Source: an uncultured Erysipelotrichaceae bacterium (GTDB taxonomy: Bacteria > Bacillota_I > Bacilli_A > RF39 > UBA660). From it: a DNA stretch of 33,470 nt. The notes under the pieces were generated by a model that saw only the letters and a program-made list of their open reading frames with translations, did no database searches and was not told the DNA's origin. This document shows positions 17,526 through 26,357 of this stretch, piece after piece. Both the position numbers and the translations under genes were made by a program. Location of the stretch: assembly GCA_902800945.1 (NCBI GenBank), contig CADCFX010000014.1, forward strand, positions 1-33,470, written 5' to 3'. Numbering within the stretch: position 1 is the first letter of the stretch; every line of letters starts with the position of its first letter.

Positions 17526-18599
17526 TTATGCTTTTTTTCCACGTTTCTCATTCTTTTTGTCCTTTTTATGTTCAAACAAAATATCAGTTTTTACCACTAA
17601 GAACAATAATAACACCATTAGAGCAACATATACACCAATAGCTAACTTCTTATCCCCCAATACATAAAATATTGAAACAGAAGCAAATAATATGTTTATT
17701 CCATAAATAATTAACACAGAGGCTGGTATACTAAACCTCATCTTAAGTAATTGAAAATGGAAATGTTCTTTATCAGGAGTTCCAATTCCCTGCCCCTTTA
17801 AAGCTCTTCTTAAAATAGCTAATCCTGTATCAAAAATAGGAATTGCTAATATTACCACTGGAATAATTAAAGTAGTCAAAGTAGGTCCTTTATATCCTAA
17901 TAAAGCGATAATACTAATTATAAATCCTAAAAAATAACTACCACTATCACCTATATATATTTTAGCAGGATAAAAGTTATATACTAAAAATCCTAAAGTA
18001 GCTCCAAGAGTAATTAAAGATAACATAGTATCCAAACCTTCAGCCCTATTTAGAATAAAGCCAATAATAGCAATCGTCAAAAAATATATAGAAGAAATTC
18101 CCGATGATAATCCATCTAAACCATCAATCAAATTAATAGCATTAGTAATAGCCACTATAAAGAATATCGTAATAATATAATTAAGAGGTACTGGGAAATT
18201 AATACTAAAGCCAAAAAGATCCACATAATCAATTACTATTTTTCCATAAAAAACTATAACACACGCAGCAATTATATGCACAATAAATTTTGGCAAAGCT
18301 CCAACAGATTTAATATCATCTATCATTCCAATAAATACTATTATAAATCCACCTATCAGTATTGAAATCATTTGATAAGAAGATCTAGCAAATAACATAT
18401 AACCTACCAGAAAAGCTCCAAAAACACCTAACCCCCCCATTCTTGGTACAGGCTCTTTTTGAATTTTTCTAGCATTAGGCATATCCATTGCCCCCGTATG
18501 AATAGCACATTTTTTAGCTAATGGTACTAAAACAACACTAACCAAAAAAGTAATAAATACAACAATTAAAGCATTATGTCCATTAACACTTAGATTCAT
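17526..18599 (-). CDS. tagO: Undecaprenyl-phosphate GlcNAc-1-phosphate transferase (TagO/WecA type)
   Basis: 357 residues from ATG 18599; the GTG at 18608 belongs to the GGGTGAT ribosome binding site. About ten or eleven helices. Family motifs: PNARKIQKEPVPRMGGLG in the first cytoplasmic loop, GMIDDIK (Mg-binding DD), NAINLIDGLDGLSSG, YIGDSGS and the cytoplasmic HFHFQLL region, a variant of the usual H-x-HH. Lack of the MraY-specific peptide-binding segment and the PNxRK...GG form favour the TagO/WecA group, which puts the first sugar phosphate on undecaprenyl phosphate for teichoic acid or wall polysaccharide. A C-terminal Lys-rich tail is cytoplasmic. Its neighbourhood of wall enzymes and a divergent LCP ligase supports the assignment. 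Confidence 0.9.
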   Translation of the reverse strand: MNLSVNGHNALIVVFITFLVSVVLVPLAKKCAIHTGAMDMPNARKIQKEPVPRMGGLGVFGAFLVGYMLFARSSYQMISILIGGFIIVFIGMIDDIKSVGALPKFIVHIIAACVIVFYGKIVIDYVDLFGFSINFPVPLNYIITIFFIVAITNAINLIDGLDGLSSGISSIYFLTIAIIGFILNRAEGLDTMLSLITLGATLGFLVYNFYPAKIYIGDSGSYFLGFIISIIALLGYKGPTLTTLIIPVVILAIPIFDTGLAILRRALKGQGIGTPDKEHFHFQLLKMRFSIPASVLIIYGINILFASVSIFYVLGDKKLAIGVYVALMVLLLFLVVKTDILFEHKKDKKNEKRGKKA

Positions 18600-18643
18600 A
18601 TCAATCACCCAATAACATATTATATACTATTTTTAGTATAAAT

Positions 18644-20503
18644 CTATGCTTTTTTTCTTCCTTTAGTTTTAGATTTAGTTCTTGCTTTCTTTTTAACAAC
18701 AGGTAATACTTCAGTCTCATCTCTTTCATATAAATCAAAAGCACTCTCTTCAAAGACTTCATCGTTTAAGAATTCTCTCTGAGCTTTTTTCTCTAAAGCC
18801 TTTTTCTTTTTCTTTAACATCTTTTCTTCTTTCTTTGTTTTAGGCTCTTCATCATCTTCAAAACTCTTAGCATTAGCTTTAGCTATATTTCTAAGTATAT
18901 CAGTATCTGATATTAAAGTAGGATTCTTATCTTTCTTTTTAGGTTCTTCAGCATAATCATCTTCATCTAAATCAATAATATCTTCATTTCTAAATAGAAT
19001 AGTCTTATCATCAATTGTATCTTCTTCTACTACTTCTTCCTCTTCTATTTCTTCTTCAGCCACAGGTTCTTCTTGCACAACTTGTTCTTCTTCAGAAATA
19101 GTATCTATATCAGCTTTTTCATTCGCTTCTTCCTCATCAGCATACTCACTATCTCTATGCTTTTTTATTCTTTTTTCCATATAATTATATAATTCTTCAT
19201 TTTTTCTTCTTAATCTTATAACATATAATACTAAGATAATAACAAGTAACAAAGCTAATCCAGATAAACAAACAAACACTAAAGATATTAACTTGTAATC
19301 CATATCACTTTTCTTACTAACTGGTACTTCTTCCGTAACAGTCCCTATTTCTGTATATTTTAATATAGTCCCTTCTTTAATATCGTAATAATACCAAGAC
19401 TCTTCTCCATTAATAGTATTAATGCCATAGATTAATACTAAATTATCCTTTTCATCTTTACAATAAACCGTTAAATTCTTCTCAGCAACAGTTATATCTC
19501 TAGTTTTTTCATACCCTTTTATAGTGTTTTTAGGTTTTATAGGAACAATAGTAATAGAACTACTACTAATTTGTTCATATAAAGTATATTCCCCATCTTT
19601 ATACATAAAATAGTTCATATTAGAATCTTGATCTTTTAATACAACTACTATAATACCAGTTTGTTCATTCTTATAAGCTACAACATCTTTATCATCAATT
19701 TTAATAGTAGTTGAAGTATACCCTGCAGGTATTTCTAAAGCTCCCTCTTTAGTTACCACTTTATATTCTTTTCCATCGACTTTAACAATTATTGGATTAG
19801 CCTCTGCTCTAGTAATTGTAATAGTATAAGTTTTCTTTTTACCATTTTGAGCAGTTACGGTTACACTAAACTTATTAGCTCCCTCATTTAAATCCACAAA
19901 ATCAATTGGTGTTATTGTCGCCGTCTTATCCTCTAAAAACGCATTAATTTGAACTTTTTCAACATCTCCAGGAACATCTAATGAATACTCTGTTACATCT
20001 TTGCTAAATTGAGGCGTAATAGTATAATCCGTTACTTCTAATAATCTTAAGTTATTATTTCCACTCAAATTAGTATTATCATTAATTTGTTTAGTTGCAT
20101 CTTTAAAATCAGCATTTACTTTAACAGATCCTTTAGATACCTCCATTGGCTGCTCAGTCTCATAATCATATAATAATACTCCATTTAAACCAATAGTATT
20201 CTGTGCCACATTATTAGCTTTAAATGTATACTTACTTGTAGTTGAATCCCCTACCGTACCAGAAGAACAAGGACTACTAGGACTAGTTAAAGTTAAATTA
20301 GTACTATTATAATCAACACAATACTGCCATGACCCAACCTGTCCTGCACTCTGTCCGACATTTCCAACAGTTACCGTAACAGTAAAAGTATTACCAACGA
20401 TAACATTGCCAGTACTTGCTGACATTGAAATAGAAGCTGCATTAACCTTTCCCAACCCCAGTAAGAATACTAAAATTGTAATTATAAACACTCTTTTTTT
20501 CAT
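18644..20503 (-). CDS. Membrane protein with extracellular cohesin-like and cadherin-like domains and a long charged cytoplasmic tail
   Basis: 619 residues. Signal peptide 1-22. Residues 24-132 look like a cohesin-type jelly roll (SMSASTGNVIVGNTFTVTV, then a conserved-looking VDYN strand and ILLYDYE-like late strand). Residues 149-232 are a cadherin-like beta sandwich. Residues 237-400 are unassigned beta sequence. One helix spans 406-429. The last 190 residues are cytoplasmic: an acidic stretch (about 455-520) followed by Lys-rich segments ending in KGRKKA. The cohesin reading is by pattern, not by search. The start site AGGAGG contains the stop TAG of the upstream dockerin-bearing glucosaminidase gene, so translation is probably coupled and the proteins made in proportion. 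Likely role: anchoring that or other dockerin proteins at the surface. Confidence 0.7.
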   Translation of the reverse strand: MKKRVFIITILVFLLGLGKVNAASISMSASTGNVIVGNTFTVTVTVGNVGQSAGQVGSWQYCVDYNSTNLTLTSPSSPCSSGTVGDSTTSKYTFKANNVAQNTIGLNGVLLYDYETEQPMEVSKGSVKVNADFKDATKQINDNTNLSGNNNLRLLEVTDYTITPQFSKDVTEYSLDVPGDVEKVQINAFLEDKTATITPIDFVDLNEGANKFSVTVTAQNGKKKTYTITITRAEANPIIVKVDGKEYKVVTKEGALEIPAGYTSTTIKIDDKDVVAYKNEQTGIIVVVLKDQDSNMNYFMYKDGEYTLYEQISSSSITIVPIKPKNTIKGYEKTRDITVAEKNLTVYCKDEKDNLVLIYGINTINGEESWYYYDIKEGTILKYTEIGTVTEEVPVSKKSDMDYKLISLVFVCLSGLALLLVIILVLYVIRLRRKNEELYNYMEKRIKKHRDSEYADEEEANEKADIDTISEEEQVVQEEPVAEEEIEEEEVVEEDTIDDKTILFRNEDIIDLDEDDYAEEPKKKDKNPTLISDTDILRNIAKANAKSFEDDEEPKTKKEEKMLKKKKKALEKKAQREFLNDEVFEESAFDLYERDETEVLPVVKKKARTKSKTKGRKKA

Positions 20504-20514
20504 ATTATATCCTC

Positions 20515-22515
20515 CTATAATTTACTACTACCAATTATGTGTTTCTTTATCTTTAATAAATCCAAAGCATTTATTTCATTATCAAAACTCGTATCACCCG
20601 CAAAAAATTGTGCTCCTTCTAATTTATATACACCTAGTATATGCTTTTTACACTTTAATAAATCTAAAGCTGATATTTCTCCATCTCCATCAATATCACC
20701 TCTAACAGCTATATTATAAGTTTTAGATTCTCTACTCCCCGTAATTATAGCCTTATCTAATGTATTCATTTTACCAGAACTCTTATTATCATTATTTGCA
20801 GAATTAATAACTGCTTTAGCTCCTTGGTCATTAGCTTTATTAATTATAAAACTAACATCTGTCCCTGGTGAAAAACCAAACATAATATCACCGTTAGTCT
20901 TTACTTCCATACCATTAATTACATTATCCACCTTAATCTCGGGACCAACTATGCTATTTCCACCTTCATCTATAACTGTTTCTCTTTCAACAGTAACAAC
21001 ATATGTCTTTTGCGTTCCACTTGGTGCAGTAACTATAATCTTAGCTGTAGCCCTGTTCTCTACAAGTTTTAATACACCAGCTCCACTAACAGTAGCACCA
21101 GGATCTTCAGTAACAACTGTTACATTTACATCATCGCTTACAAATGGTGCTTTATAATAATACTCTGTTACATCCCTATCAAAGCCATTAATTAATACAT
21201 CGTTAACTTTTATTTCTTTAAGATTATTATTATAACTTAAGTCACTAGCACTACTTCCGTTATTACTTGCTCCGCTATCAGTATAAACCGGTATTAAAAA
21301 AACAAAATTACTAGCTAATAAACCAGCCTTTGAATAAGCCGAATATATATTCTTTGCTTCTTGAATCGGCGCATAAATATTAGTCATATATTGATGAGAA
21401 TACTTAGAATAAGTATTATTAGGACCAACATTAAACTTTTCATAGTACAAAGTATTTTGACCACGACTAACATATTGTTCTTTTAAAAACTCCGCCCCTC
21501 CCGCTATAGCAAGTTGAGGAGTTGTCCATGGTCTTCCGTAAGACGTCCCTCCAATAAATCCGGCAGCATAAGCAAGTCCTCTTCCAATAGCACCCAAATT
21601 CATCGAAGGTAAGGGATAAGCTCCAATATTATAAAAATTATAATATCCATCCAAACTATTTCCTTCATAAGTAGAACTTGTAGTTACAGAAGGATCATTA
21701 TTTAACTCCGTAGTATAAGTGCCAGTAACTGCTCTATAACGAGGATTAGAAGCACCCTCTTGCTTACTTCTTGCTAACAAATGCAAAGCATTATATCCAT
21801 ACTTATCAGCTGCAGCCTTAAAATCATTCTTATAATTAGCCAAATTCCCTGTAGCAACAGCATTAATAGCTGTATCATTAATAATCGATTTACTACTTTC
21901 CAAATCCATATACTGAAAAATCAAGTTTTCAAACAAACCATTTTTAGCATCTAAAAACATTTTAACAACATCTGCATTTACATAATAATAATCAGCTTCT
22001 AGAGCAGTTCCGTTTAAATAATAATTACTATTAGAAGTTTGTAATGCACTTAACCACTTTTCTTTTTCGGCCGCCTCTCCCAGGCTAACCCCAGTATTTT
22101 CAGCTCTAAATCCCCAAGCAGGATACCTATTATGCAAATAAAATAAATAAGGGCAATAACTTTCAGGGAAGCCATTATTTTTTAAAGAATCGCAATAACT
22201 ATTATATCCCTCTCCTTGACTCATGCTTGCATCTACATTAATAACTTGTGATTTTGCCACATATCCTATTGAAGAACCATATTCAATCTTATAAACAGTT
22301 CCCTGTACTCCAAGCACTTTAACCTTAGTTCCAAAGGCAATTTCTGTTACTTGCGAATTTGACAAAACATTAGGAGCATTATGAACACCTAAAGCATCCG
22401 CCATAATCATTCCATTAAAAGGATAATTTTCTGCATAAACATCCTTTACCCCACAAAATAAAGACAATAAGAAAGAAAGTGTAAATAAAGTGACTACATA
22501 AAGCTTTTTTTTCAT
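20515..22515 (-). CDS. Secreted glucosaminidase with SH3, cadherin-like and dockerin domains
   Basis: 666 residues from ATG 22515 (AAGGAGG 9 bases upstream; the ATG at 22524 abuts the site and is too close). Signal peptide 1-28; SH3-like domain about 32-95; glucosaminidase catalytic domain about 105-400 with LLARSKQEG (probable catalytic E253) and YNFYNIGAYP; cadherin-like domain about 425-512; a spacer beta domain 526-600; and a dockerin at 606-664. Both dockerin calcium loops are recognisable: D607-x-D609-x-D611-G...D618 and D641-x-S-x-D645-N...D652, each followed by LDLLK-x-KKHI. Such enzymes cut peptidoglycan glycans at N-acetylglucosamine. The dockerin would bind a cohesin; the next gene encodes a cohesin-like membrane protein. 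First gene of the six-gene unit. Confidence 0.9.
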   Translation of the reverse strand: MKKKLYVVTLFTLSFLLSLFCGVKDVYAENYPFNGMIMADALGVHNAPNVLSNSQVTEIAFGTKVKVLGVQGTVYKIEYGSSIGYVAKSQVINVDASMSQGEGYNSYCDSLKNNGFPESYCPYLFYLHNRYPAWGFRAENTGVSLGEAAEKEKWLSALQTSNSNYYLNGTALEADYYYVNADVVKMFLDAKNGLFENLIFQYMDLESSKSIINDTAINAVATGNLANYKNDFKAAADKYGYNALHLLARSKQEGASNPRYRAVTGTYTTELNNDPSVTTSSTYEGNSLDGYYNFYNIGAYPLPSMNLGAIGRGLAYAAGFIGGTSYGRPWTTPQLAIAGGAEFLKEQYVSRGQNTLYYEKFNVGPNNTYSKYSHQYMTNIYAPIQEAKNIYSAYSKAGLLASNFVFLIPVYTDSGASNNGSSASDLSYNNNLKEIKVNDVLINGFDRDVTEYYYKAPFVSDDVNVTVVTEDPGATVSGAGVLKLVENRATAKIIVTAPSGTQKTYVVTVERETVIDEGGNSIVGPEIKVDNVINGMEVKTNGDIMFGFSPGTDVSFIINKANDQGAKAVINSANNDNKSSGKMNTLDKAIITGSRESKTYNIAVRGDIDGDGEISALDLLKCKKHILGVYKLEGAQFFAGDTSFDNEINALDLLKIKKHIIGSSKL

Positions 22516-22547
22516 CAATCCCATCCTCCTTTAGTCTATACTAATTA

Positions 22548-22576
22548 ATTATAACACATCAAAGAGCCTATAACAA
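22548..22576 (-). promoter_or_regulatory. Promoter of the six-gene wall/nifJ unit
   Basis: -35 TTGTTA (22571-22576), 17-base spacer, -10 TATAAT (22548-22553) with extended TG. It is divergent from the LCP promoter at 22602-22630 with 25 bases between the -35 boxes. Confidence 0.75.
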
Positions 22577-22601
22577 TATTGACAAAAAACGAAGTGTAAA
22601 A

Positions 22602-22630
22602 TTGTTTCACCCAACTATTTATGATATAAT
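22602..22630 (+). promoter_or_regulatory. Promoter of the LCP-PASTA gene
   Basis: -35 TTGTTT (22602-22607), 17-base spacer, -10 TATAAT (22625-22630) with extended TG. A TTGACA at 22579-22584 has no -10 at the right distance. Confidence 0.7.
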
Positions 22631-22656
22631 TGGAACGAATATTAAGGAGTATTAAT

Positions 22657-24684
22657 ATGGGAACATTATCAAAAAAGCTTAAAAAAGCTAACAAAATACA
22701 AAGATTTTTTTATCATTTCACAATGATAACCTATCTAGCTTGTTTCGGTTATTTCATTTATGGATTACTACAACTAGCAAGAATTGAAACGTTAATAAGA
22801 ATTATAGTTATTGCCTTTTTTGCAATTTGGTTTTTTATATATATTCTAGCAGGAGCAATAACAATAATAAGTAAAAAGAAGAAAACATTCATATTCTTAA
22901 CTATTTTTAGTTTATTACTATGCCCATTATTTGTATTATCTTCATTTTATATTAATAAAGTATTCAGCTCAATAAGTATAATGAATCGTAATACCGTAAC
23001 ATATACAACTAATTTAATTAGCCTTAAAGATAGTAAAATAACTAAAAATGGCATAATCGGTATGATCAAATCTAAAGAAGACATCGAAGGAAACCTACTA
23101 GCCAAAAAACTTATAGAAAAAGAGAAATTAAATAACAAAATTGAATACTACGATGAATATACAAAAATGTTACAAGACCTATACAACGGAGAAATTGAAG
23201 GATGCTTTGTCTCAAGTAACTATGCTATTATTTTTGGAAACACAGATGATTTTGCTAATATAGAAGATGAAGTAAAAGTTCAATATTCATATAGCGAAGA
23301 TATGAAAAACGCTGACAATAAAACTACAAATAATAAGGGGAAAGACTTAACAGAACCATTTACTATTTTACTAATGGGTGTTGATTCAGAAAAAGACGGG
23401 TTAAAAGCTAACCAAGCCTTCAATGGAGATACTCTAATCCTAGTTACTTTTAATCCTAAAACTCTAAATGCGACTATGTTTAGTATTCCAAGAGATACAT
23501 GGGTACCAATAGCTTGTAACAACAATCGAGAAAATAAAATTAATTCCTCAGCCGCCTATGGATCAAGCTGTGTAATTAAAACTATTCAAAATTTAACAGG
23601 AATAAATATTGATTATTATGCCAAAGTAAACTTCAAAGGCGTTGTAGATTTAGTTGATTCTCTTGGTGGTGTAACAGTCGAAGTTGAAAGACCAGATTTC
23701 TGGTATATAGAAAATGGTAAAGTATACCAAAACAAAGTATGTGAACAGGATTCTAATCGTCGCTTCGGAAAAGATATAGTTTGTATGGATTTGGGCTTAC
23801 AAACACTTACAGGAGAACAAGCACTAGCCTATGCCCGCTGCCGTCATCTATATGCAATATCAGACATTGCTCGTAACCAACATCAACAACAAATCATTGA
23901 AGCTATTGTTAAGAAAATAAAAGAACTTAAGAATGTCTCTGATTTTGAAAAAATACTAAACGCTGTATCACGAAATATTGAAACTAATATAAAAACAAAT
24001 CAAATGTTGTCACTATACAACGTCGCCAAAAATATGCTATCTGACAAAACAGGAACCAAAAACCTATCAATTCAAAAAACATATTTAGCTTACTACAACT
24101 TAGGATTATCATATACTTCAGCATTAGGTTACTATAAAGAGTCACTAAATGAAATTGTTAAAGCAATGAAAGTAAACCTAGAATTAGAAAAACCAGAGAT
24201 TATTAAAACATTTGAAATATCATATAGCGAAAATTATACTACCCCATTAATTGGTTATGGTATAACTGGTAATAAAAAGCAAGTAGTACCTAATTATATA
24301 GGTTATGATAGTAACTATGTTAGTAACTGGTGCCAGAACAATGGTATATCTTGTTACTTCAATAGAGTCGATAGTGCTGCCCAAAATGGTCAAATACTAA
24401 CCCAATCAGTATCAGGAGTACTATTAGACAGCATTAGTTCAATATCTTTTAGTGTAAGTAATGGTTCAGAATCTAATCCCGAACCAATTGCGGAAAAAGA
24501 AAACAAAGTAATTCCTAAAAAAGAAGAACCAAAAGAAGAACCAAAAGAAGAGCAAAAAAAGGAAGAACCAGAACCAATTGTTGAACCAGAAAAAAAAGAA
24601 GAAAAAGAACCAGAAACTCCTTCATCTAATGAGGAGCAAAAGAAAAAAGAAGAAGAAACTACAGAAGAAATAATAACAGATTAA
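22657..24684 (+). CDS. LCP-family wall polymer ligase with C-terminal PASTA domain
   Basis: 675 residues from ATG 22657, with AAGGAG at correct spacing; the in-frame TTG at 22630 is within the -10 box. Three helices (about 22-42, 47-70, 79-98), an extracellular accessory region (100-230), the LytR-CpsA-Psr domain (about 234-420), a PASTA-like domain (544-605, VPNYIGYDS...SVSNG, with a likely Cys pair) and a Pro/Glu/Lys-rich tail. LCP motifs seen: FTILLMGVDS, GDTLILVTFNP, SIPRD (R279, D280), INSSAAYG, ALAYARCRH (R394) and DIARNQHQQQ. LCP enzymes move teichoic acid or polysaccharide from undecaprenyl carriers to peptidoglycan, and PASTA domains bind peptidoglycan. Divergent from the tagO-containing unit, fitting a shared pathway. 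Confidence 0.9.
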   Translation: MGTLSKKLKKANKIQRFFYHFTMITYLACFGYFIYGLLQLARIETLIRIIVIAFFAIWFFIYILAGAITIISKKKKTFIFLTIFSLLLCPLFVLSSFYINKVFSSISIMNRNTVTYTTNLISLKDSKITKNGIIGMIKSKEDIEGNLLAKKLIEKEKLNNKIEYYDEYTKMLQDLYNGEIEGCFVSSNYAIIFGNTDDFANIEDEVKVQYSYSEDMKNADNKTTNNKGKDLTEPFTILLMGVDSEKDGLKANQAFNGDTLILVTFNPKTLNATMFSIPRDTWVPIACNNNRENKINSSAAYGSSCVIKTIQNLTGINIDYYAKVNFKGVVDLVDSLGGVTVEVERPDFWYIENGKVYQNKVCEQDSNRRFGKDIVCMDLGLQTLTGEQALAYARCRHLYAISDIARNQHQQQIIEAIVKKIKELKNVSDFEKILNAVSRNIETNIKTNQMLSLYNVAKNMLSDKTGTKNLSIQKTYLAYYNLGLSYTSALGYYKESLNEIVKAMKVNLELEKPEIIKTFEISYSENYTTPLIGYGITGNKKQVVPNYIGYDSNYVSNWCQNNGISCYFNRVDSAAQNGQILTQSVSGVLLDSISSISFSVSNGSESNPEPIAEKENKVIPKKEEPKEEPKEEQKKEEPEPIVEPEKKEEKEPETPSSNEEQKKKEEETTEEIITD

Positions 24685-24708
24685 AAGTACCATAGGTACT
24701 TTTAATTT
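24683..24708 (+). terminator. Terminator after the LCP-PASTA gene
   Basis: Nine-base stem AAAAGTACC/GGTACTTTT (24683-24691, 24695-24703), loop ATA, then AATTTTT. It starts within the stop codon. Confidence 0.8.
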
Positions 24709-24730
24709 TTCAAAAAAAGAAGTGAATAAT

Positions 24731-25576
24731 ATGAAAATAGAAATATTTAAAACAGAAAAAGACATCAATAATACAAAGATAGCTATATTAGCAGATATTC
24801 ATTATTGCCATAATTATAAAAAAGTGATCCTAGGCAATATTGAAAAACAATTATCGCACGAAAAACCCCAATACCTGATTATAGCTGGAGACATATTAGA
24901 CAAATCTAATTACGAATACCAAGAATTAATAGAGTTCTTCAAAAGAATTAGCGAGAAAATAACCATCATAGCTATACTGGGAAATCATGACTTCTATTAT
25001 CAAAAAAACAAAAAAGAAAAGATTTGTCAATTAAACGAGAAATTTATAAAAAGCCTAAAAAATATAAAAAACACATATTTATTAAGAGATGAAAAAATAA
25101 TTATTAATAATATCTGTTTTTATGGCTTCGATTTATCCTATAATCATTATGAAAAAGACAAAGAATCCTACTCTAGCTTCTGCCAAGAAATATCCAAGCT
25201 AAAAACTAGTTTGGATGATAATTATTACAATATAACAATTATTCATAGTCCTGTTAATATTTATAGATATATTAGGAACAATCCAACTTCACACTTATCC
25301 AAAAGTGACTTAATAATATCTGGCCATACTCACAACGGAATACTTCCCTACTGGTTTACTAACATTACAAACAAACTATTTAAAAGCAATCGCTCTTTAA
25401 TATCACCATACAGATTAGTATTCCCTAAATACGCTCAAGGAAGAGTCTATAAACCAATAGATGGGATAATCTATGAAGGCTTAATAAAACTAAGTAAATC
25501 ATCTAATTTTTTTTCAAACTTCGACTTTTTGTTTCATAAAACAATTCAAATCATTGAAATAAAAAAAGAACCTTAA
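24731..25576 (+). CDS. Metallophosphoesterase with complete active site
   Basis: 281 residues from ATG 24731; an upstream GTG (24722) is in the AAGTGA binding site. A soluble calcineurin-like phosphoesterase with every metal motif: ADIHY (D22, H24), AGD (D54), LGNHD (N85, H86), IHSP (H172) and SGHTHNG (H199, H201). No signal peptide or clear membrane helix, so cytoplasmic. Family substrates range over phosphomonoesters, cyclic nucleotides and UDP- or lipid-linked diphosphates; none can be chosen here. Useful as the intact counterpart of the altered enzyme at 6241-7203. It follows the LCP terminator by about 23 bases, with no clear promoter of its own, so read-through may supply it. Confidence 0.85.
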   Translation: MKIEIFKTEKDINNTKIAILADIHYCHNYKKVILGNIEKQLSHEKPQYLIIAGDILDKSNYEYQELIEFFKRISEKITIIAILGNHDFYYQKNKKEKICQLNEKFIKSLKNIKNTYLLRDEKIIINNICFYGFDLSYNHYEKDKESYSSFCQEISKLKTSLDDNYYNITIIHSPVNIYRYIRNNPTSHLSKSDLIISGHTHNGILPYWFTNITNKLFKSNRSLISPYRLVFPKYAQGRVYKPIDGIIYEGLIKLSKSSNFFSNFDFLFHKTIQIIEIKKEP

Positions 25577-25587
25577 TTCAAGGTTCT
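25561..25587. terminator. Shared terminator of convergent genes
   Basis: Stem AGAACCTT/AAGGTTCT (25567-25574, 25580-25587) with loop AATTC. On the minus strand it is followed by seven T (25567-25561). On the plus strand only ATTTAAA follows, so it is stronger for the minus unit. Confidence 0.75.
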
Positions 25588-26347
25588 ATTTAAATGCATC
25601 TAATTTAGGTTGATATTCAACAATACTCCACCTATTACCATCTTCTTTAGCTACAACAACACTACCTTCATTATCGTAGCCCATATCATTTTCATAAGTC
25701 CACACCATGTTTACAACATATACCTTATCAACATCTTTAACACACTTATTACTAGCTGTTTTACTTACCACAAATCCTTCTCTACAAGATCTAGCATTCG
25801 TAGTCTCATCTACCGTTATATCTTCAATAAATGTATATACATCTTCATTAGTATCCTTAACCTCAATTGCCTTTACTGTCGGTAAATCTTGTTTTCTATC
25901 TCCATATGTATCATCTTGTACATTAGAATACAAAGTATCCATTACCTTTAAATCATACATATCAACCTTAGTATTATAAAAGAATTCTCTTCCACCAACA
26001 TCATACTTATTAACTTTAGAACTAAGAGTATAAAGATCTATTATAAATAATTTAGCAACTTGTTCAGCATAACCTTTTTCATCTATCTCTTCTTTATTAA
26101 GAATCTTTTTCAAAGCCTCGTATTCTTTTTTAAACAACTCACTATCTCTATCGCTTATACTATATCCATAATTATCAATAGTATCTAAAACTTTTACATC
26201 TATTTTCTTTTTGCCATGTAATGATAAATAATATCTATATCCAAAGTATCCGCCTGTTCCCAATAAAACTAACACAATCAAAACAATTATTATTATCTTA
26301 GCTTTATTACTCTTCTTTGTTTTAATCTTTCTTAATTTCTTACTCAT
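25586..26347 (-). CDS. Small membrane-anchored protein downstream of ltaS
   Basis: 253 residues from ATG 26347, chosen because TAGGA lies 8 bases upstream; an in-frame TTG at 26368 would overlap ltaS and has no good site. A very basic cytoplasmic N-terminus (KKLRKIKTKKSNKAK) and one helix (17-38) are followed by an extracellular domain with a helical first half (about 60-120) and beta second half (130-253). Two Cys (in NARSC and NKCV) could pair. I do not recognise the family; the end resembles small NTF2-like or lipoprotein domains in general shape only. It shares the ltaS transcript (10-base gap), suggesting a helper in envelope polymer synthesis, by inference. Confidence 0.75.
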   Translation of the reverse strand: MSKKLRKIKTKKSNKAKIIIIVLIVLVLLGTGGYFGYRYYLSLHGKKKIDVKVLDTIDNYGYSISDRDSELFKKEYEALKKILNKEEIDEKGYAEQVAKLFIIDLYTLSSKVNKYDVGGREFFYNTKVDMYDLKVMDTLYSNVQDDTYGDRKQDLPTVKAIEVKDTNEDVYTFIEDITVDETTNARSCREGFVVSKTASNKCVKDVDKVYVVNMVWTYENDMGYDNEGSVVVAKEDGNRWSIVEYQPKLDAFK

Positions 26348-26357
26348 CTTATCATTC

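Noticed and set aside
18623-18640. Hairpin TATACTA/TAGTATA between the cohesin-like gene and tagO
   Set aside because: No T-tract on the minus strand, so it is not called a terminator; possibly an RNA processing site.
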